In this document: positions 17,849-26,680 of the stretch, piece after piece
Layout: every line of letters starts with the position of its first letter
Position numbering within the stretch: position 1 is the stretch's first letter
Assembly: GCA_035943935.1 (NCBI GenBank)
Contig: DASZBR010000025.1
Span: forward strand, 1-64,000
Reading direction: 5' to 3'
Length of the DNA stretch: 64,000 nt
Origin: DASZBR01 sp035943935
GTDB lineage: Bacteria > Pseudomonadota > Gammaproteobacteria > DASZBR01
Made by a program: the position numbers and the translations under genes
Notes under the pieces: model-generated
The model's input: the letters and a program-made list of their open reading frames with translations, nothing else
Database searches by the model: none
Told to the model about the DNA's origin: nothing

Positions 17849-17857
17849 TGCTATACT
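17849..17857 (+). promoter_or_regulatory. Probable extended -10 promoter for lipA
   Basis: TGC followed by TATACT (17852-17857) forms an extended -10 element just before the lipA ribosome site (GAGG at 17865-17868). A weak TTGGGG -35 lies 18 bases upstream, inside the dacA 3' end. It would give lipA its own start of transcription. Confidence 0.4.
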
Positions 17858-17874
17858 AGCGGTCGAGGTGCTCA

Positions 17875-18834
17875 ATGCTAAACACAGAAAAAACCGATGT
17901 GAATGCAAAGCAGCGTGGAAGCGCTAAGCTTTCGCGTATCCCCATTAAAGTTGTCTCGAACGGAACAGATACATTGCGAAAACCGGATTGGATCCGCGTT
18001 CGCATTCCGTCTTCTCCCAGAATTGCAGAACTTAAGACTGTTTTACGAGAAAATCATTTAGTCACCGTCTGCGAAGAAGCATCCTGTCCCAATCTTCCTG
18101 AATGTTTTAGCAAGGGAACGGCGACATTTATGATCATGGGAGATAAATGTACCCGTCGATGCAGTTTTTGTGACGTTGCGCATGGTCGTCCCGATCCGCT
18201 TGATCAAGAAGAGCCTCATAATCTCGCTAAAACTATTTCGCAAATGAATCTGCGATATATTGTTATTACATCAGTAGACAGAGACGATCTTAAAGATGGC
18301 GGTGCTTCACATTTTTCAAATTGTCTGCGCGCGATTCGTGAAAAAAGTCCAGAAATTCAAATAGAAGTATTGGTTCCTGATTTTAGAGGCCGCATGGAAT
18401 TAGCGCTGGATGAAATGTCCAAAGCATTACCCGATGTTTTTAACCATAATCTCGAAACAGTCCCGCGATTATATAAACAGGCGCGTCCGGGTTCGGATTA
18501 TTTATGGTCGCTAAAATTATTACAGGAATTCAAAAAAAGATTTCCCGGCATTCCGACAAAATCAGGTTTAATGTTGGGATTGGGTGAGACGAATGAAGAA
18601 ATTATTGATGTCATGAAAGATATGCGCGCGCATGGTATTGATATGTTGACGTTGGGACAATATCTCGCGCCGAGCCAACATCATATTCGCGTGGAGAGAT
18701 TTGTAACGCCACAAGAATTTGACATGTTAGCTGAAACAGCAAAAACATTAGGATTTAAAAACGTGGCGAGTGGACCGCTAGTGCGATCATCTTATCATGC
18801 GGATAAACAAGCAGCAGGTGAGAGTGTTTCTTAA
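17875..18834 (+). CDS. lipA: Lipoyl synthase
   Basis: A 319-residue radical SAM enzyme that inserts two sulfurs into octanoyl groups on lipoyl domains. The auxiliary cluster motif uses C66, C71 and C77 (CEEASCPNLPEC). The radical SAM cluster uses C92, C96 and C99 (CTRRCSFC). The conserved SGLMLGLGE stretch and the C-terminal RSSYHA are present. Its targets would include GcvH, encoded 8 kb downstream. The next gene begins 3 bases after the stop. Confidence 0.97.
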   Translation: MLNTEKTDVNAKQRGSAKLSRIPIKVVSNGTDTLRKPDWIRVRIPSSPRIAELKTVLRENHLVTVCEEASCPNLPECFSKGTATFMIMGDKCTRRCSFCDVAHGRPDPLDQEEPHNLAKTISQMNLRYIVITSVDRDDLKDGGASHFSNCLRAIREKSPEIQIEVLVPDFRGRMELALDEMSKALPDVFNHNLETVPRLYKQARPGSDYLWSLKLLQEFKKRFPGIPTKSGLMLGLGETNEEIIDVMKDMRAHGIDMLTLGQYLAPSQHHIRVERFVTPQEFDMLAETAKTLGFKNVASGPLVRSSYHADKQAAGESVS

Positions 18835-18837
18835 ATC

Positions 18838-20895
18838 ATGGTAACGGACTTATTGATTCAACTAAAACCTTGGCTTATCTGGTTGCATGTGCATCCAGGC
18901 TGGGTATTTATTGTCGCGTTTTTGCTGACTTTTATTGAGTGTTTAGCCGTTGTGGGATTGGTAGTGCCTGGAACGGTTTTTATGACAGCGCTGGGTGCGT
19001 TGGTGGGATCGAAAGTTGTTTCTGCCAAAATTGTGTTAAGTGGAGCTTTTTTGGGTTCTTTCTTGGGAGATGTCACTAGCTTCTTTATAGGGTATCACTA
19101 CCGCGATCAGTTACGCATCATGTGGCCGTTTAAATTCTATCCCCGATTATTGCAAAAAGGCGAAACGTTTTTCTATCGCCATGGCGGAAAGGGGGTTTTT
19201 ATTGGGCGATTTGTAGGGCCTATTCGTCCGTTACTCCCGATTATTGCGGGCATGTTAAACATGAAGCCGTGGCGATTTTTGTTAGCCGATAGTATCTCAG
19301 CCGTTTTTTGGGCCCCTGTTTATATGTTTCCCGGTATTATTTTAGGCGCCGCGTCTATTGAACTACCTCCTGAAGTAGCGATGCATTTAATGCTGTATGT
19401 TATTTTAGCGCTATTGGTTTTATGGTGTATTTCATGGGGAATTAAACGATTCATTGCGTGGTTATTTTCAACGCTGCATGATTTGTTAGATAAATTATGG
19501 GCGATGATAAAGCACAAGCCTTTCTTACGATTATTTAATATTGTCTTGCAAGATCCCTTGCATCCTGAAAGTCATGCGCAATTAACGCTGGCGTTGTATT
19601 TTATTTTATTTGCAAGCAGCTTTGTTTTTCTTTCCTGGGATGTTTTGCATCAAGGATTATTTACCCTTTGGAATACGCCGTTATTATTTTTATTACGTAG
19701 TCTTCACGGGGTGACCACCGCCAATGTCATGCTTGTTTTTACGTTGATCGGCGAACCTAAAGTTTGGATGGGAGTGTGGGTTGTTATTTTATTATGGCTA
19801 GTGGTTATGCGTGCATGGCGTACCGTATTGTATTGGGGGTTGTTGGGTGCATTGGGTTTTGGTGGTGGTGAAATTATCAAACAATTGATTCATTCACCTC
19901 GTCCAACCGGTTTATTTGTGACACCTTCTGGTTATTCTTTTCCGAGTGGTCACACGGTTTCAACGACAATAGTAGGTGGATTTTTTGCGGTATTACTGTC
20001 GCGAGAATTGTCAGAAGAAAATCGTTGGATTCCCTATACGCTTGCTACGCTTTCAGTCTTGTGCATTGGATTTTCTCGATTATATTTGGGTGCACATTGG
20101 TTAACGGATGTTGTGGGTGGTATGTTATTGGGTATCGCGGTTGTGATGTTTGTGACCTTAAGTTATTTTCGACGCGATACACCGAAATTATCGCCCATTT
20201 TATTCTCGCTTGTTTTCTTAGTGAGTTGGGGTGTCATTGGTACACTCTATGCGGTGAAACATTATGCGCAAAATCAAAAAGATTACGCGTTGTATATTCC
20301 TGCAAAAACATCCACCGTTATCACCTGGTGGAATGATCAGGGAATGAATGAACCGTTATATCGTGCAAGTCGCGTAGGGAAACCCTCACAAGTTCTCAAT
20401 ATACAATGGGTCGGTAATTTAGGTCTCATTGAGGAAAGTTTGCAAGGAAAAGGCTGGAATATTGCACCAAATACGACGTTGGGTTTAGTTTTGGCACGCC
20501 TCAGTGAATCTCATGGTGCGATTCGTTTTCCCGTATTATCTCAGCTGTATTTAGAAGAACCGCCGGTATTAGTGATGACGAAACCGTTAACGGGGCATTT
20601 ATTAGTGTTACGGTTGTGGGATGGTAGAACGCAATTTACTGATTCTGATTTGCCATTATGGGTAGGAAATGTTGATTATTATAATCCTTCAAAAGTGGGA
20701 TTATTTCACCATGCTAAAGTTGAAACGAAGACAGTGGTATCTGACGTTCCTGCAGTAAAAGTATTTGAGCAAGACTTAGAGGGATATACGTGGAAACAAT
20801 TAAGTTATACTCCTGAACAACGGCAAAAATTATCCCCGGATTTAGCGTGGGATGGTCAAGTGGTGATGGTAAGGTCGCGAGAGGAGAAATACTGA
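18838..20895 (+). CDS. DedA / PAP2 phosphatase / LssY_C fusion membrane protein
   Basis: A 685-residue polytopic inner-membrane protein with three parts. Residues 1-190 are a DedA/SNARE-associated domain (GLVVPGTVFM, GRFVGPIRPLLPIIAGM), a family of lipid scramblases. Residues about 240-450 are a PAP2 phosphatase with KQLIHSPRP, PSGH and SRLYLGAHWLTD, which hold the catalytic histidines. The last 200 residues match the LssY C-terminal domain, first described in Legionella. Together they could dephosphorylate and move undecaprenyl or phosphatidate lipids. It overlaps the next gene by one base (TGATG). Confidence 0.88.
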   Translation: MVTDLLIQLKPWLIWLHVHPGWVFIVAFLLTFIECLAVVGLVVPGTVFMTALGALVGSKVVSAKIVLSGAFLGSFLGDVTSFFIGYHYRDQLRIMWPFKFYPRLLQKGETFFYRHGGKGVFIGRFVGPIRPLLPIIAGMLNMKPWRFLLADSISAVFWAPVYMFPGIILGAASIELPPEVAMHLMLYVILALLVLWCISWGIKRFIAWLFSTLHDLLDKLWAMIKHKPFLRLFNIVLQDPLHPESHAQLTLALYFILFASSFVFLSWDVLHQGLFTLWNTPLLFLLRSLHGVTTANVMLVFTLIGEPKVWMGVWVVILLWLVVMRAWRTVLYWGLLGALGFGGGEIIKQLIHSPRPTGLFVTPSGYSFPSGHTVSTTIVGGFFAVLLSRELSEENRWIPYTLATLSVLCIGFSRLYLGAHWLTDVVGGMLLGIAVVMFVTLSYFRRDTPKLSPILFSLVFLVSWGVIGTLYAVKHYAQNQKDYALYIPAKTSTVITWWNDQGMNEPLYRASRVGKPSQVLNIQWVGNLGLIEESLQGKGWNIAPNTTLGLVLARLSESHGAIRFPVLSQLYLEEPPVLVMTKPLTGHLLVLRLWDGRTQFTDSDLPLWVGNVDYYNPSKVGLFHHAKVETKTVVSDVPAVKVFEQDLEGYTWKQLSYTPEQRQKLSPDLAWDGQVVMVRSREEKY

Positions 20896-21371
20896 TGTTA
20901 TTCGTTGATTATTATGCCGTGCTGGATGTTCCGCGAGATGCAACTGAACATGAGATCAATGTTGCCTATGGGGATATTATAACCACGCCGAATCTTTCTG
21001 CTGATCTGTATCGCTTAGCGCTTGAGGCGCGACAATTGTTGACGAATATACGTGCGCGTGAGAATTACGACAAAACATTTGGTTATCCGATAGTGATTCA
21101 GACACAATCTGCGGACTATCCCAATGCGCGGTGTTATCAGTTAGCGCAGTCTGAGGATGTGATTACTAGGTTACTCTCGATCAAAGAAGATTTTAAACAT
21201 TGGATTGTTAAAAAAACACAGCTTGATTGGATGGAGGCGCAACGTGAAAATTATGATTATGAAATAGTTGCTGACGCAGATGCGCCGTATTTAATTATGC
21301 GTTTTATGCTGGAGCGTGAAGCTAACGCATTTGCCAAGAAATTGATGGATGAGCGAAGGATTAAAAGTTAG
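20895..21371 (+). CDS. J-domain-like protein lacking HPD
   Basis: A 158-residue protein. The ATG at 20895 overlaps the preceding stop and has GAGGAG upstream, which is better than the longer frame from 20847. The first 70 residues fit a J domain: DYYAVLDVPRDATEHEINVAY for helices I-II and LLTNIRARENYDKTFGYP for helices III-IV. The loop where HPD should be reads ITTPNLSAD, so the DnaK-stimulating motif is absent. The remaining 90 residues have no recognised domain. It may be a J-like scaffold that binds without activating Hsp70. This is inference from the missing motif. Confidence 0.65.
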   Translation: MLFVDYYAVLDVPRDATEHEINVAYGDIITTPNLSADLYRLALEARQLLTNIRARENYDKTFGYPIVIQTQSADYPNARCYQLAQSEDVITRLLSIKEDFKHWIVKKTQLDWMEAQRENYDYEIVADADAPYLIMRFMLEREANAFAKKLMDERRIKS

Positions 21372-21391
21372 CCAACATTTTCTCTGATGTA

Positions 21392-23368
21392 TTATCGTAT
21401 TGAGAGATAGCTCGCGAATGTTTCCGTTGTATTGTTTTTCTTTGGGGTTACGTCAACGGATGGAGCAGGTACCACGTTAACGGGCGATGCTGTCGACGCA
21501 TTCTCGCTACGATTCTGAAGTATTTTGGCTTGTGAAGTTGGATTTGGTCCATTTTTTGCTTTAAACCATCTAGCAAAGAAAGGCGATGAGCCTGGTGAGC
21601 CTTCTGAAGAAATCTCATCCTCTTCATCCGTATCAATAAAACTATTGGAACCAGATGTTTCGCTTTGGGGTAAATTATCTGGAGAGTCTTTTTTATCTGC
21701 GAGAGCCTCTTCAGTTGCATCAACAACACCCGTAGGAGACTCTGAAGAAGACGTGCTCCCACTTGAGGAAGGGGCGTTAGTCATGTTTTCTTCTTTTTTC
21801 AACGCACCATCAGTTGCGACAAATGTTAGATTTGTTGGCGCGTTAGTGAGGCCATTAGTGGTTGCGTTACTGGGATCGGAGGGAGCAGCAGAAGCAGCAA
21901 CTACCACACAAAAAATTCCGAGAAAGCCAAAAACTAACTTACGAAAAAATTCTCCAACTTGGTTTGAAGCGCGAGCCCATTTATCTTTTCGTTGGAATTT
22001 TTTACGCAGATCGCGCGTATAAATGTGTTTTTTGAAAACACCTGCGGTTTTTCGGCTATTTTCTAGATGGTTATGTATGCCACCGTCGAATCTACCTCCA
22101 ATACCTAATCCCCATACAAGTTCAGGTGTGCTGAAATTTCTTGCTGCAACGAGCGGACTTGAATCTCTATATACGGTTTTCTCTAATGCTTTTATGGTTT
22201 CAGGTGTTTTTTCTAATTTGAGGTTTTCGGCAATGGCTCTGGCTTCTTCAGCTATCACATATCGGTTTGCGCGATCAATGGCATCTCGACATCCCAATGC
22301 TGCTTCTTTACCGAGTAATCTGCATAATTTCACAATGGCCATATGTATTTTGTAGCTATTTTCAGGTAAGGCCCATGTGTTGTTTTCGAACAGTGCTGAA
22401 AATTCATCGTAAGCTTCTTTTTGTTCTGGCGTAGAAAGTGTTTCACGTAAGGTTTCTTTTTTACTCTCATATGATTGATTGGCTTCTGCCAATTTTTTTC
22501 TAAAAAAATCTTGAGTGCCTTTTTCACTTTTATCATCTCTACTTTCAAATTCTGCAGAAGTGAAGAGTGGGAAGAGTGGTTCTTTTGACAATAATTTGAG
22601 AATAGCTCTTTTATTGAGTTCGCTTTGTAATCCATCTGCAAACTTGCGAGCTTCATTTACACCGAAATTAAAGAGCGTGACAGGTTTTTCGCATAATTCA
22701 GCTGCGATGGCAGTTAAAAATAACTGCCTATATTCATCGGTGGGTTCAGCGGTTCGCGTTAAAAATCCACCTACTTTTACGTGAAGTCCATCGAGAGGAC
22801 TTAATAATCTGACTTCAACGACATCTTTTCCTTGGGCGGCCCTTTGAACTTCCTCAAGGTTTTGCTTTGTGATGTCCAATCGTTCTTGAAAGGTTGATTC
22901 AGTCGATCGGAGTTCAGGTGCGGGGGAACTGTGAAGAAAAACCTTGCTGAGTATTTCTCCTGTTTCTTTGCATGTCAGTGTGTGTTCTCGAAATCCGGCT
23001 AAGCCTTTTTTCTTTTTTGAACGGTTGTAACAATTCCGTGTTTTACCTTCTTCTCCTACGGGAACTTGTTTGCTGATAAATGTTTTACCGTGAGCTTCAA
23101 ATGCTTTTACGATGCCTTCTGGTTTCAACAAACTTTCCATGTATTTAATATGATCTGTGCGTACATGGAGAAAAGCTTTTTCCCAGGATACGTTTGGATG
23201 TTCGCGTTTATAGAGTTCTACCAATTTCGGAATTTTGCGCTGCATTGCTTTGCTGCGCGTGGCGACTACTTTTTCAAGTGCTTTTAGTTCTTGCGCACTA
23301 CTGGGTGGATTATTTGGCGTGTGAAGCTCGGCAAACGCAGCGAGCGACTGTGTTAAATATTCCGTCAT
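21392..23368 (-). CDS. Putative SopB/IpgD/SidP-like phosphoinositide phosphatase effector
   Basis: A 658-residue protein. Residues 233-239 read FNFGVNE, a conserved element of the SopB/IpgD phosphatase family. About 125 residues later is GCRDAIDRANRY with a Cys-x5-Arg P-loop (C360 to R366) and Asp just before the Arg, as in the CKSGKDR loop of SopB and SidP. Those effectors dephosphorylate host phosphoinositides. After residue 470 comes one hydrophobic segment (LVFGFLGIFCVVVAA) and then 160 residues of Ser/Thr/Glu-rich disorder. This arrangement suggests a membrane-tethered catalytic domain. The usual Lys-Ser-Gly of the loop is replaced, so substrate or activity may differ. A GAAAGGAAC-like ribosome site is moderate. 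It is a single-gene unit. Confidence 0.6.
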   Translation of the reverse strand: MTEYLTQSLAAFAELHTPNNPPSSAQELKALEKVVATRSKAMQRKIPKLVELYKREHPNVSWEKAFLHVRTDHIKYMESLLKPEGIVKAFEAHGKTFISKQVPVGEEGKTRNCYNRSKKKKGLAGFREHTLTCKETGEILSKVFLHSSPAPELRSTESTFQERLDITKQNLEEVQRAAQGKDVVEVRLLSPLDGLHVKVGGFLTRTAEPTDEYRQLFLTAIAAELCEKPVTLFNFGVNEARKFADGLQSELNKRAILKLLSKEPLFPLFTSAEFESRDDKSEKGTQDFFRKKLAEANQSYESKKETLRETLSTPEQKEAYDEFSALFENNTWALPENSYKIHMAIVKLCRLLGKEAALGCRDAIDRANRYVIAEEARAIAENLKLEKTPETIKALEKTVYRDSSPLVAARNFSTPELVWGLGIGGRFDGGIHNHLENSRKTAGVFKKHIYTRDLRKKFQRKDKWARASNQVGEFFRKLVFGFLGIFCVVVAASAAPSDPSNATTNGLTNAPTNLTFVATDGALKKEENMTNAPSSSGSTSSSESPTGVVDATEEALADKKDSPDNLPQSETSGSNSFIDTDEEDEISSEGSPGSSPFFARWFKAKNGPNPTSQAKILQNRSENASTASPVNVVPAPSVDVTPKKNNTTETFASYLSIR

Positions 23369-23392
23369 GATGTGTTCCTTTGCTACAACAAG

Positions 23393-23527
23393 TTACAACT
23401 GAAAATAATTTGCGACAAGCGTGAGGAGAAGACCAGCAATTGCAATCATCAGCATCATTTGAATCATCGAAAAGCGTTTGAAAAACTTATACTTTTTTAG
23501 ATCAATGTTCTCGTGTTGCGTCATCAT
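23393..23527 (-). CDS. Small single-pass membrane protein (44 aa)
   Basis: A 44-codon ORF beginning MMTQHENIDLKKYKFFKRF and continuing into one hydrophobic helix (MIQMMLMIAIAGLLLTLVA). Its start lies inside the 3' end of gcvPB in another frame, overlapping by 26 bases, so it could be coupled to it. The ribosome site is only moderate (GGGGT). The basic-then-hydrophobic pattern looks like a genuine small membrane protein. Function is unknown. Confidence 0.4.
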   Translation of the reverse strand: MMTQHENIDLKKYKFFKRFSMIQMMLMIAIAGLLLTLVANYFQL

Positions 23528-24983
23528 GGTGACCCCAGGTTATGTCGAGTTCCCGCGCGGCTTTAACTTCGTCTAATCGTTTGAGTGGTAGTGTTTGCGG
23601 GGCAGTTTTCATTATACGCTGATCCGTTTTGATCTCCACCATAATTTTCGTCATGGCCTCGATAAAATTATCTAAGGTTTCTTTACTTTCCGTTTCCGTT
23701 GGCTCGATTAATAAACATTCGGGGATTAAGAGGGGAAAATAAGCTGTGGGGGCGTGAATACCAAAATCCAATAGTCGCTTAGCGACATCCATTGCATTGA
23801 CGCCATAAGCTTTTAATTCAGGCGTAAGCGTAATAATAAACTCATGACTCGCACGGCGTGTTGGGAAAGCTAGGGTATATCCCGCTTTTTTGAGCTGTAC
23901 CATCAGATAATTAGCATTGAGTGTCGCAAATTCAGCCACTCGATGCAGGCCTTCTTTGCCCAGCAATCGAATATAAGCATAAGCGCGGATTAAAATTCCG
24001 GCATTGCCCATAAAAGCAGATAAGCGGCCAATGGAATTTGGATAAGCTTGTTCATCTAGCCAGTAATATTTATTTTCTTTACACCCAACGATAGGAATTG
24101 GTAAAAAATTCTTGAGTTTATCATTTGCTGCAATCGGCCCAGAACCGGGTCCGCCACCGCCGTGGGGTGTCGCAAACGTCTTGTGTAAATTCATATGCAT
24201 GACATCAAAACCCATATCGCCAGGACGTACTTTGCCCAATATGGCGTTGAGATTTGCGCCGTCGTAATACAACAATCCACCCGCGTCGTGAACCATCTTC
24301 GCAATTTCAGCAATCTGTGTTTCAAATACGCCCAGTGTTGAGGGATTCGTTAACATAATTCCGGCGGTGTGAGGACCTAAAGCCGCTTTGAGTGCATTTA
24401 AATCAACATCGCCGTTACTCAGGGTGGGAATTTCTTTAACAGTGTATCCGCACATAACCGCTGAAGCGGGGTTCGTTCCATGCGCTGCATCAGGTACTAA
24501 CATTTCTGTGCGTGCATAATCTTTTCGAGATTGATGATAAGCCCTGATCATCGCAACGCCGGCGAATTCACCTTGTGCGCCCGCCATCGGTGTTAATGAA
24601 ACGGCTGTCATGCCGGTAATTTCTTTCAGCATTTCTTGTAATTCATATAAACAGCTTAAAAATCCCTGGCTGTGTGATTCGGGTGCTAACGGATGTCGAT
24701 TTAAAAATCCAGATAACATAGCTGCTGTTTTTACGCCACGCGGATTATATTTCATTGTGCACGAGCCGAGCGGATAGAAATGCGTATCAATCGAAAAATT
24801 TTTGCGGGATAAATTCGTATAATGCCTGACGACTTGTAGTTCAGATGCTTCGGGTAAGAGGGGAGTTGTTGTGCGCAAATAATTTTTGGGAATATCTTTT
24901 ATTTCCATTATTTTATTGGGCGCTTGTGAAGTTGCGTATCGACCAGAACTATTTTGTTCGAAGATCAATAAATTATTTTCCAT
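23502..24983 (-). CDS. gcvPB: Glycine dehydrogenase (decarboxylating) subunit 2
   Basis: A 493-residue PLP subunit of the P-protein of the glycine cleavage system, which decarboxylates glycine and passes aminomethyl to lipoyl-GcvH. The PLP lysine lies in MHMNLHKTFATPHGGGGPG. DAAHGTNPASA and YYDGANLNAI are also typical. The ATG at 24983 was preferred over a TTG six bases upstream. It overlaps the end of gcvPA by 11 bases. The split PA/PB form occurs in Legionella, Coxiella and many other bacteria, while E. coli has one fused chain. Confidence 0.96.
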   Translation of the reverse strand: MENNLLIFEQNSSGRYATSQAPNKIMEIKDIPKNYLRTTTPLLPEASELQVVRHYTNLSRKNFSIDTHFYPLGSCTMKYNPRGVKTAAMLSGFLNRHPLAPESHSQGFLSCLYELQEMLKEITGMTAVSLTPMAGAQGEFAGVAMIRAYHQSRKDYARTEMLVPDAAHGTNPASAVMCGYTVKEIPTLSNGDVDLNALKAALGPHTAGIMLTNPSTLGVFETQIAEIAKMVHDAGGLLYYDGANLNAILGKVRPGDMGFDVMHMNLHKTFATPHGGGGPGSGPIAANDKLKNFLPIPIVGCKENKYYWLDEQAYPNSIGRLSAFMGNAGILIRAYAYIRLLGKEGLHRVAEFATLNANYLMVQLKKAGYTLAFPTRRASHEFIITLTPELKAYGVNAMDVAKRLLDFGIHAPTAYFPLLIPECLLIEPTETESKETLDNFIEAMTKIMVEIKTDQRIMKTAPQTLPLKRLDEVKAARELDITWGHHDDATREH

Positions 24984-26268
24984 GAGCAAGATTCTCCACG
25001 AACAAATCTAAATCTTCTTTTGTTTTCGTTTCGGTTACGCACAATAAAAAACTGTTTTTATATTCAGGAAAATCTTTTTCGAGATTATATCCGGCCATAT
25101 TTTTAATGGGCTTATTTAAGGTAATCGCAAATTCATGAAAAAAGGGTTTATCTGGAAAGAGGGGTTTTATAAAATTTAATTCTAATAATTTTTTATATAA
25201 ATATTCGGCGTTACTATGACATTGTGTAGCAACTCTTCTTAAACCTTCAAATCCCAATAAGCTGAGATATACCGTTACTGCGGTAACTAACAATCCCTGA
25301 TTCGTACATATATTTGATGTCGCTTTTGCACGACGAATATGTTGTTCGCGCGCTTGTAACGTTAATGTAAATCCTCGTTTATTTTCTTTATCGACAGTTG
25401 CGCCAACAATGCGTCCTGGCATTTGTCGAATAAATTCTTTTTTGGTGCACATAAATCCGGCATACGGTCCGCCAGATGCAAGGGGTATTCCAAAAGGTTG
25501 TAGTTCACCGCAAACAATATCTGCGCCGGTTTTTCCCCATTTGCCGGGTTCTTTTAAGATGGCTAAAGATAATGGATTTACAACAGCTATAACCAAACTA
25601 TTATTTTCATGTGCCCAATCTGTTAATTTATCGACGTCTTCTAATAATCCAAAAAAATTGGGTTGAGAAATGACTATGGCCGCAAAGTCTTTATTTTTAT
25701 GTTCTTTTATATTCTCGAGGGTACATTCAATACACTCTATATTTTGGGGCGAAACTAAAGTTTTTACCGTCTTTTTATAATTGGGATTTAACGAATTTAA
25801 AATTAATATTTTATGTGAAGATTTATGTAATCTGACGGCCATTAATATAGCCTCGGCTAAACCAGAAGCGCCATCATATAAAGACGCATTTGAGACTTCC
25901 ATTCCCGTTAAATTCGCCATCATCGTTTGATATTCGTAGAGTAATTGCAGTGTTCCTTGGCTCGCTTCAGCCTGATAGGGTGTATAAGCGGTCATGAATT
26001 CACCGCGTGTCACGATATCCCATACGGCCGCAGGAATATGATGTTCATAAGCGCCTGCGCCAATAAAATTAAAATCCAATTTATCTTGGTCTGCACGTGT
26101 TTGCATTAAGCGCATTAATTCCATTTCGTTTAAGCCATCGGGAATCGTTTTAAATTTTCCGGTGCGAATGTTTTGCGGAATTTCGTCGAATAAATTCTCA
26201 ATGCTGGATACGCCAATGGTATTCAGCATGGTTTGAATATCGGATTTAGTGTGAGGTATAAAAGGCAT
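24973..26268 (-). CDS. gcvPA: Glycine dehydrogenase (decarboxylating) subunit 1
   Basis: A 431-residue partner of GcvPB, homologous to the N-terminal half of the fused P-protein. It begins MPFIPHTKSDIQTMLNTIG and contains FIGAGAYEHHIPAAVW, TPYQAEASQGTLQLL and GGPYAGFMCTKK. Its own lysine site is not used for PLP. The complex works in the cytosol on glycine. The ATG overlaps the gcvH stop by one base (TAATG), and gcvPB overlaps its end, so the three genes form a tight operon. Confidence 0.96.
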   Translation of the reverse strand: MPFIPHTKSDIQTMLNTIGVSSIENLFDEIPQNIRTGKFKTIPDGLNEMELMRLMQTRADQDKLDFNFIGAGAYEHHIPAAVWDIVTRGEFMTAYTPYQAEASQGTLQLLYEYQTMMANLTGMEVSNASLYDGASGLAEAILMAVRLHKSSHKILILNSLNPNYKKTVKTLVSPQNIECIECTLENIKEHKNKDFAAIVISQPNFFGLLEDVDKLTDWAHENNSLVIAVVNPLSLAILKEPGKWGKTGADIVCGELQPFGIPLASGGPYAGFMCTKKEFIRQMPGRIVGATVDKENKRGFTLTLQAREQHIRRAKATSNICTNQGLLVTAVTVYLSLLGFEGLRRVATQCHSNAEYLYKKLLELNFIKPLFPDKPFFHEFAITLNKPIKNMAGYNLEKDFPEYKNSFLLCVTETKTKEDLDLFVENLAHGK

Positions 26269-26648
26269 TAGGTTTCTTTCTCATATTCCTGTGCAGACAA
26301 TAAATTATTTAATTCGCTTTCATTGCTGGGCTTCAATTTACAAATCCAACCCTCACCATACGGATCTTGGTTAATTAATTCAGGCTGATTTTGAAGTTTT
26401 GGATTGGTTTCGATAATTTTGCCGGATATGGGACAGTAAACATCCGCTGCGGCTTTAACGGATTCAAGCACGGCCATTTCATTTTCTTGTTTGAATTCGC
26501 GATCAACCTGGGGAAGTTCAACGAAGACCATATCGCCTAACAATCCTTGGGCGTGATCCGTGATTCCCACGAGGACAGTGCCATCGGGCTGAGTTTTTAC
26601 CCATTCATGGGTCTTGGTGTACTTCAAATCAGGGGGAAGTTGCTTCAC
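26268..26648 (-). CDS. gcvH: Glycine cleavage system H protein
   Basis: A 126-residue lipoyl carrier that shuttles the aminomethyl group between P, T and L proteins. The lipoylated lysine is K65 in VLESVKAAADVY. The GTG at 26648 is the likely start. It is preceded at 7 bases by AAGGAG, and MKQLPPDLKYTKTHEWV then aligns with family N-termini, whereas the ATG 18 bases upstream places the ribosome site inside the gene. It is the first gene of gcvH-PA-PB. gcvT is not in the window. Lipoylation would depend on LipA (17.9 kb). Confidence 0.94.
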   Translation of the reverse strand: MKQLPPDLKYTKTHEWVKTQPDGTVLVGITDHAQGLLGDMVFVELPQVDREFKQENEMAVLESVKAAADVYCPISGKIIETNPKLQNQPELINQDPYGEGWICKLKPSNESELNNLLSAQEYEKET

Positions 26649-26680
26649 GATGTAGCTCCTTTGCATGATATTCTTACATT

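Noticed and set aside
21525..22355. Plus-strand open frames opposite the SopB-like gene
   Set aside because: They mirror a Ser/Glu-rich minus-strand reading frame and contain no recognisable domain or good start.
26649..26680. Glycine riboswitch upstream of gcvH
   Set aside because: Only 32 bases separate the divergent start codons, too few for the aptamer.
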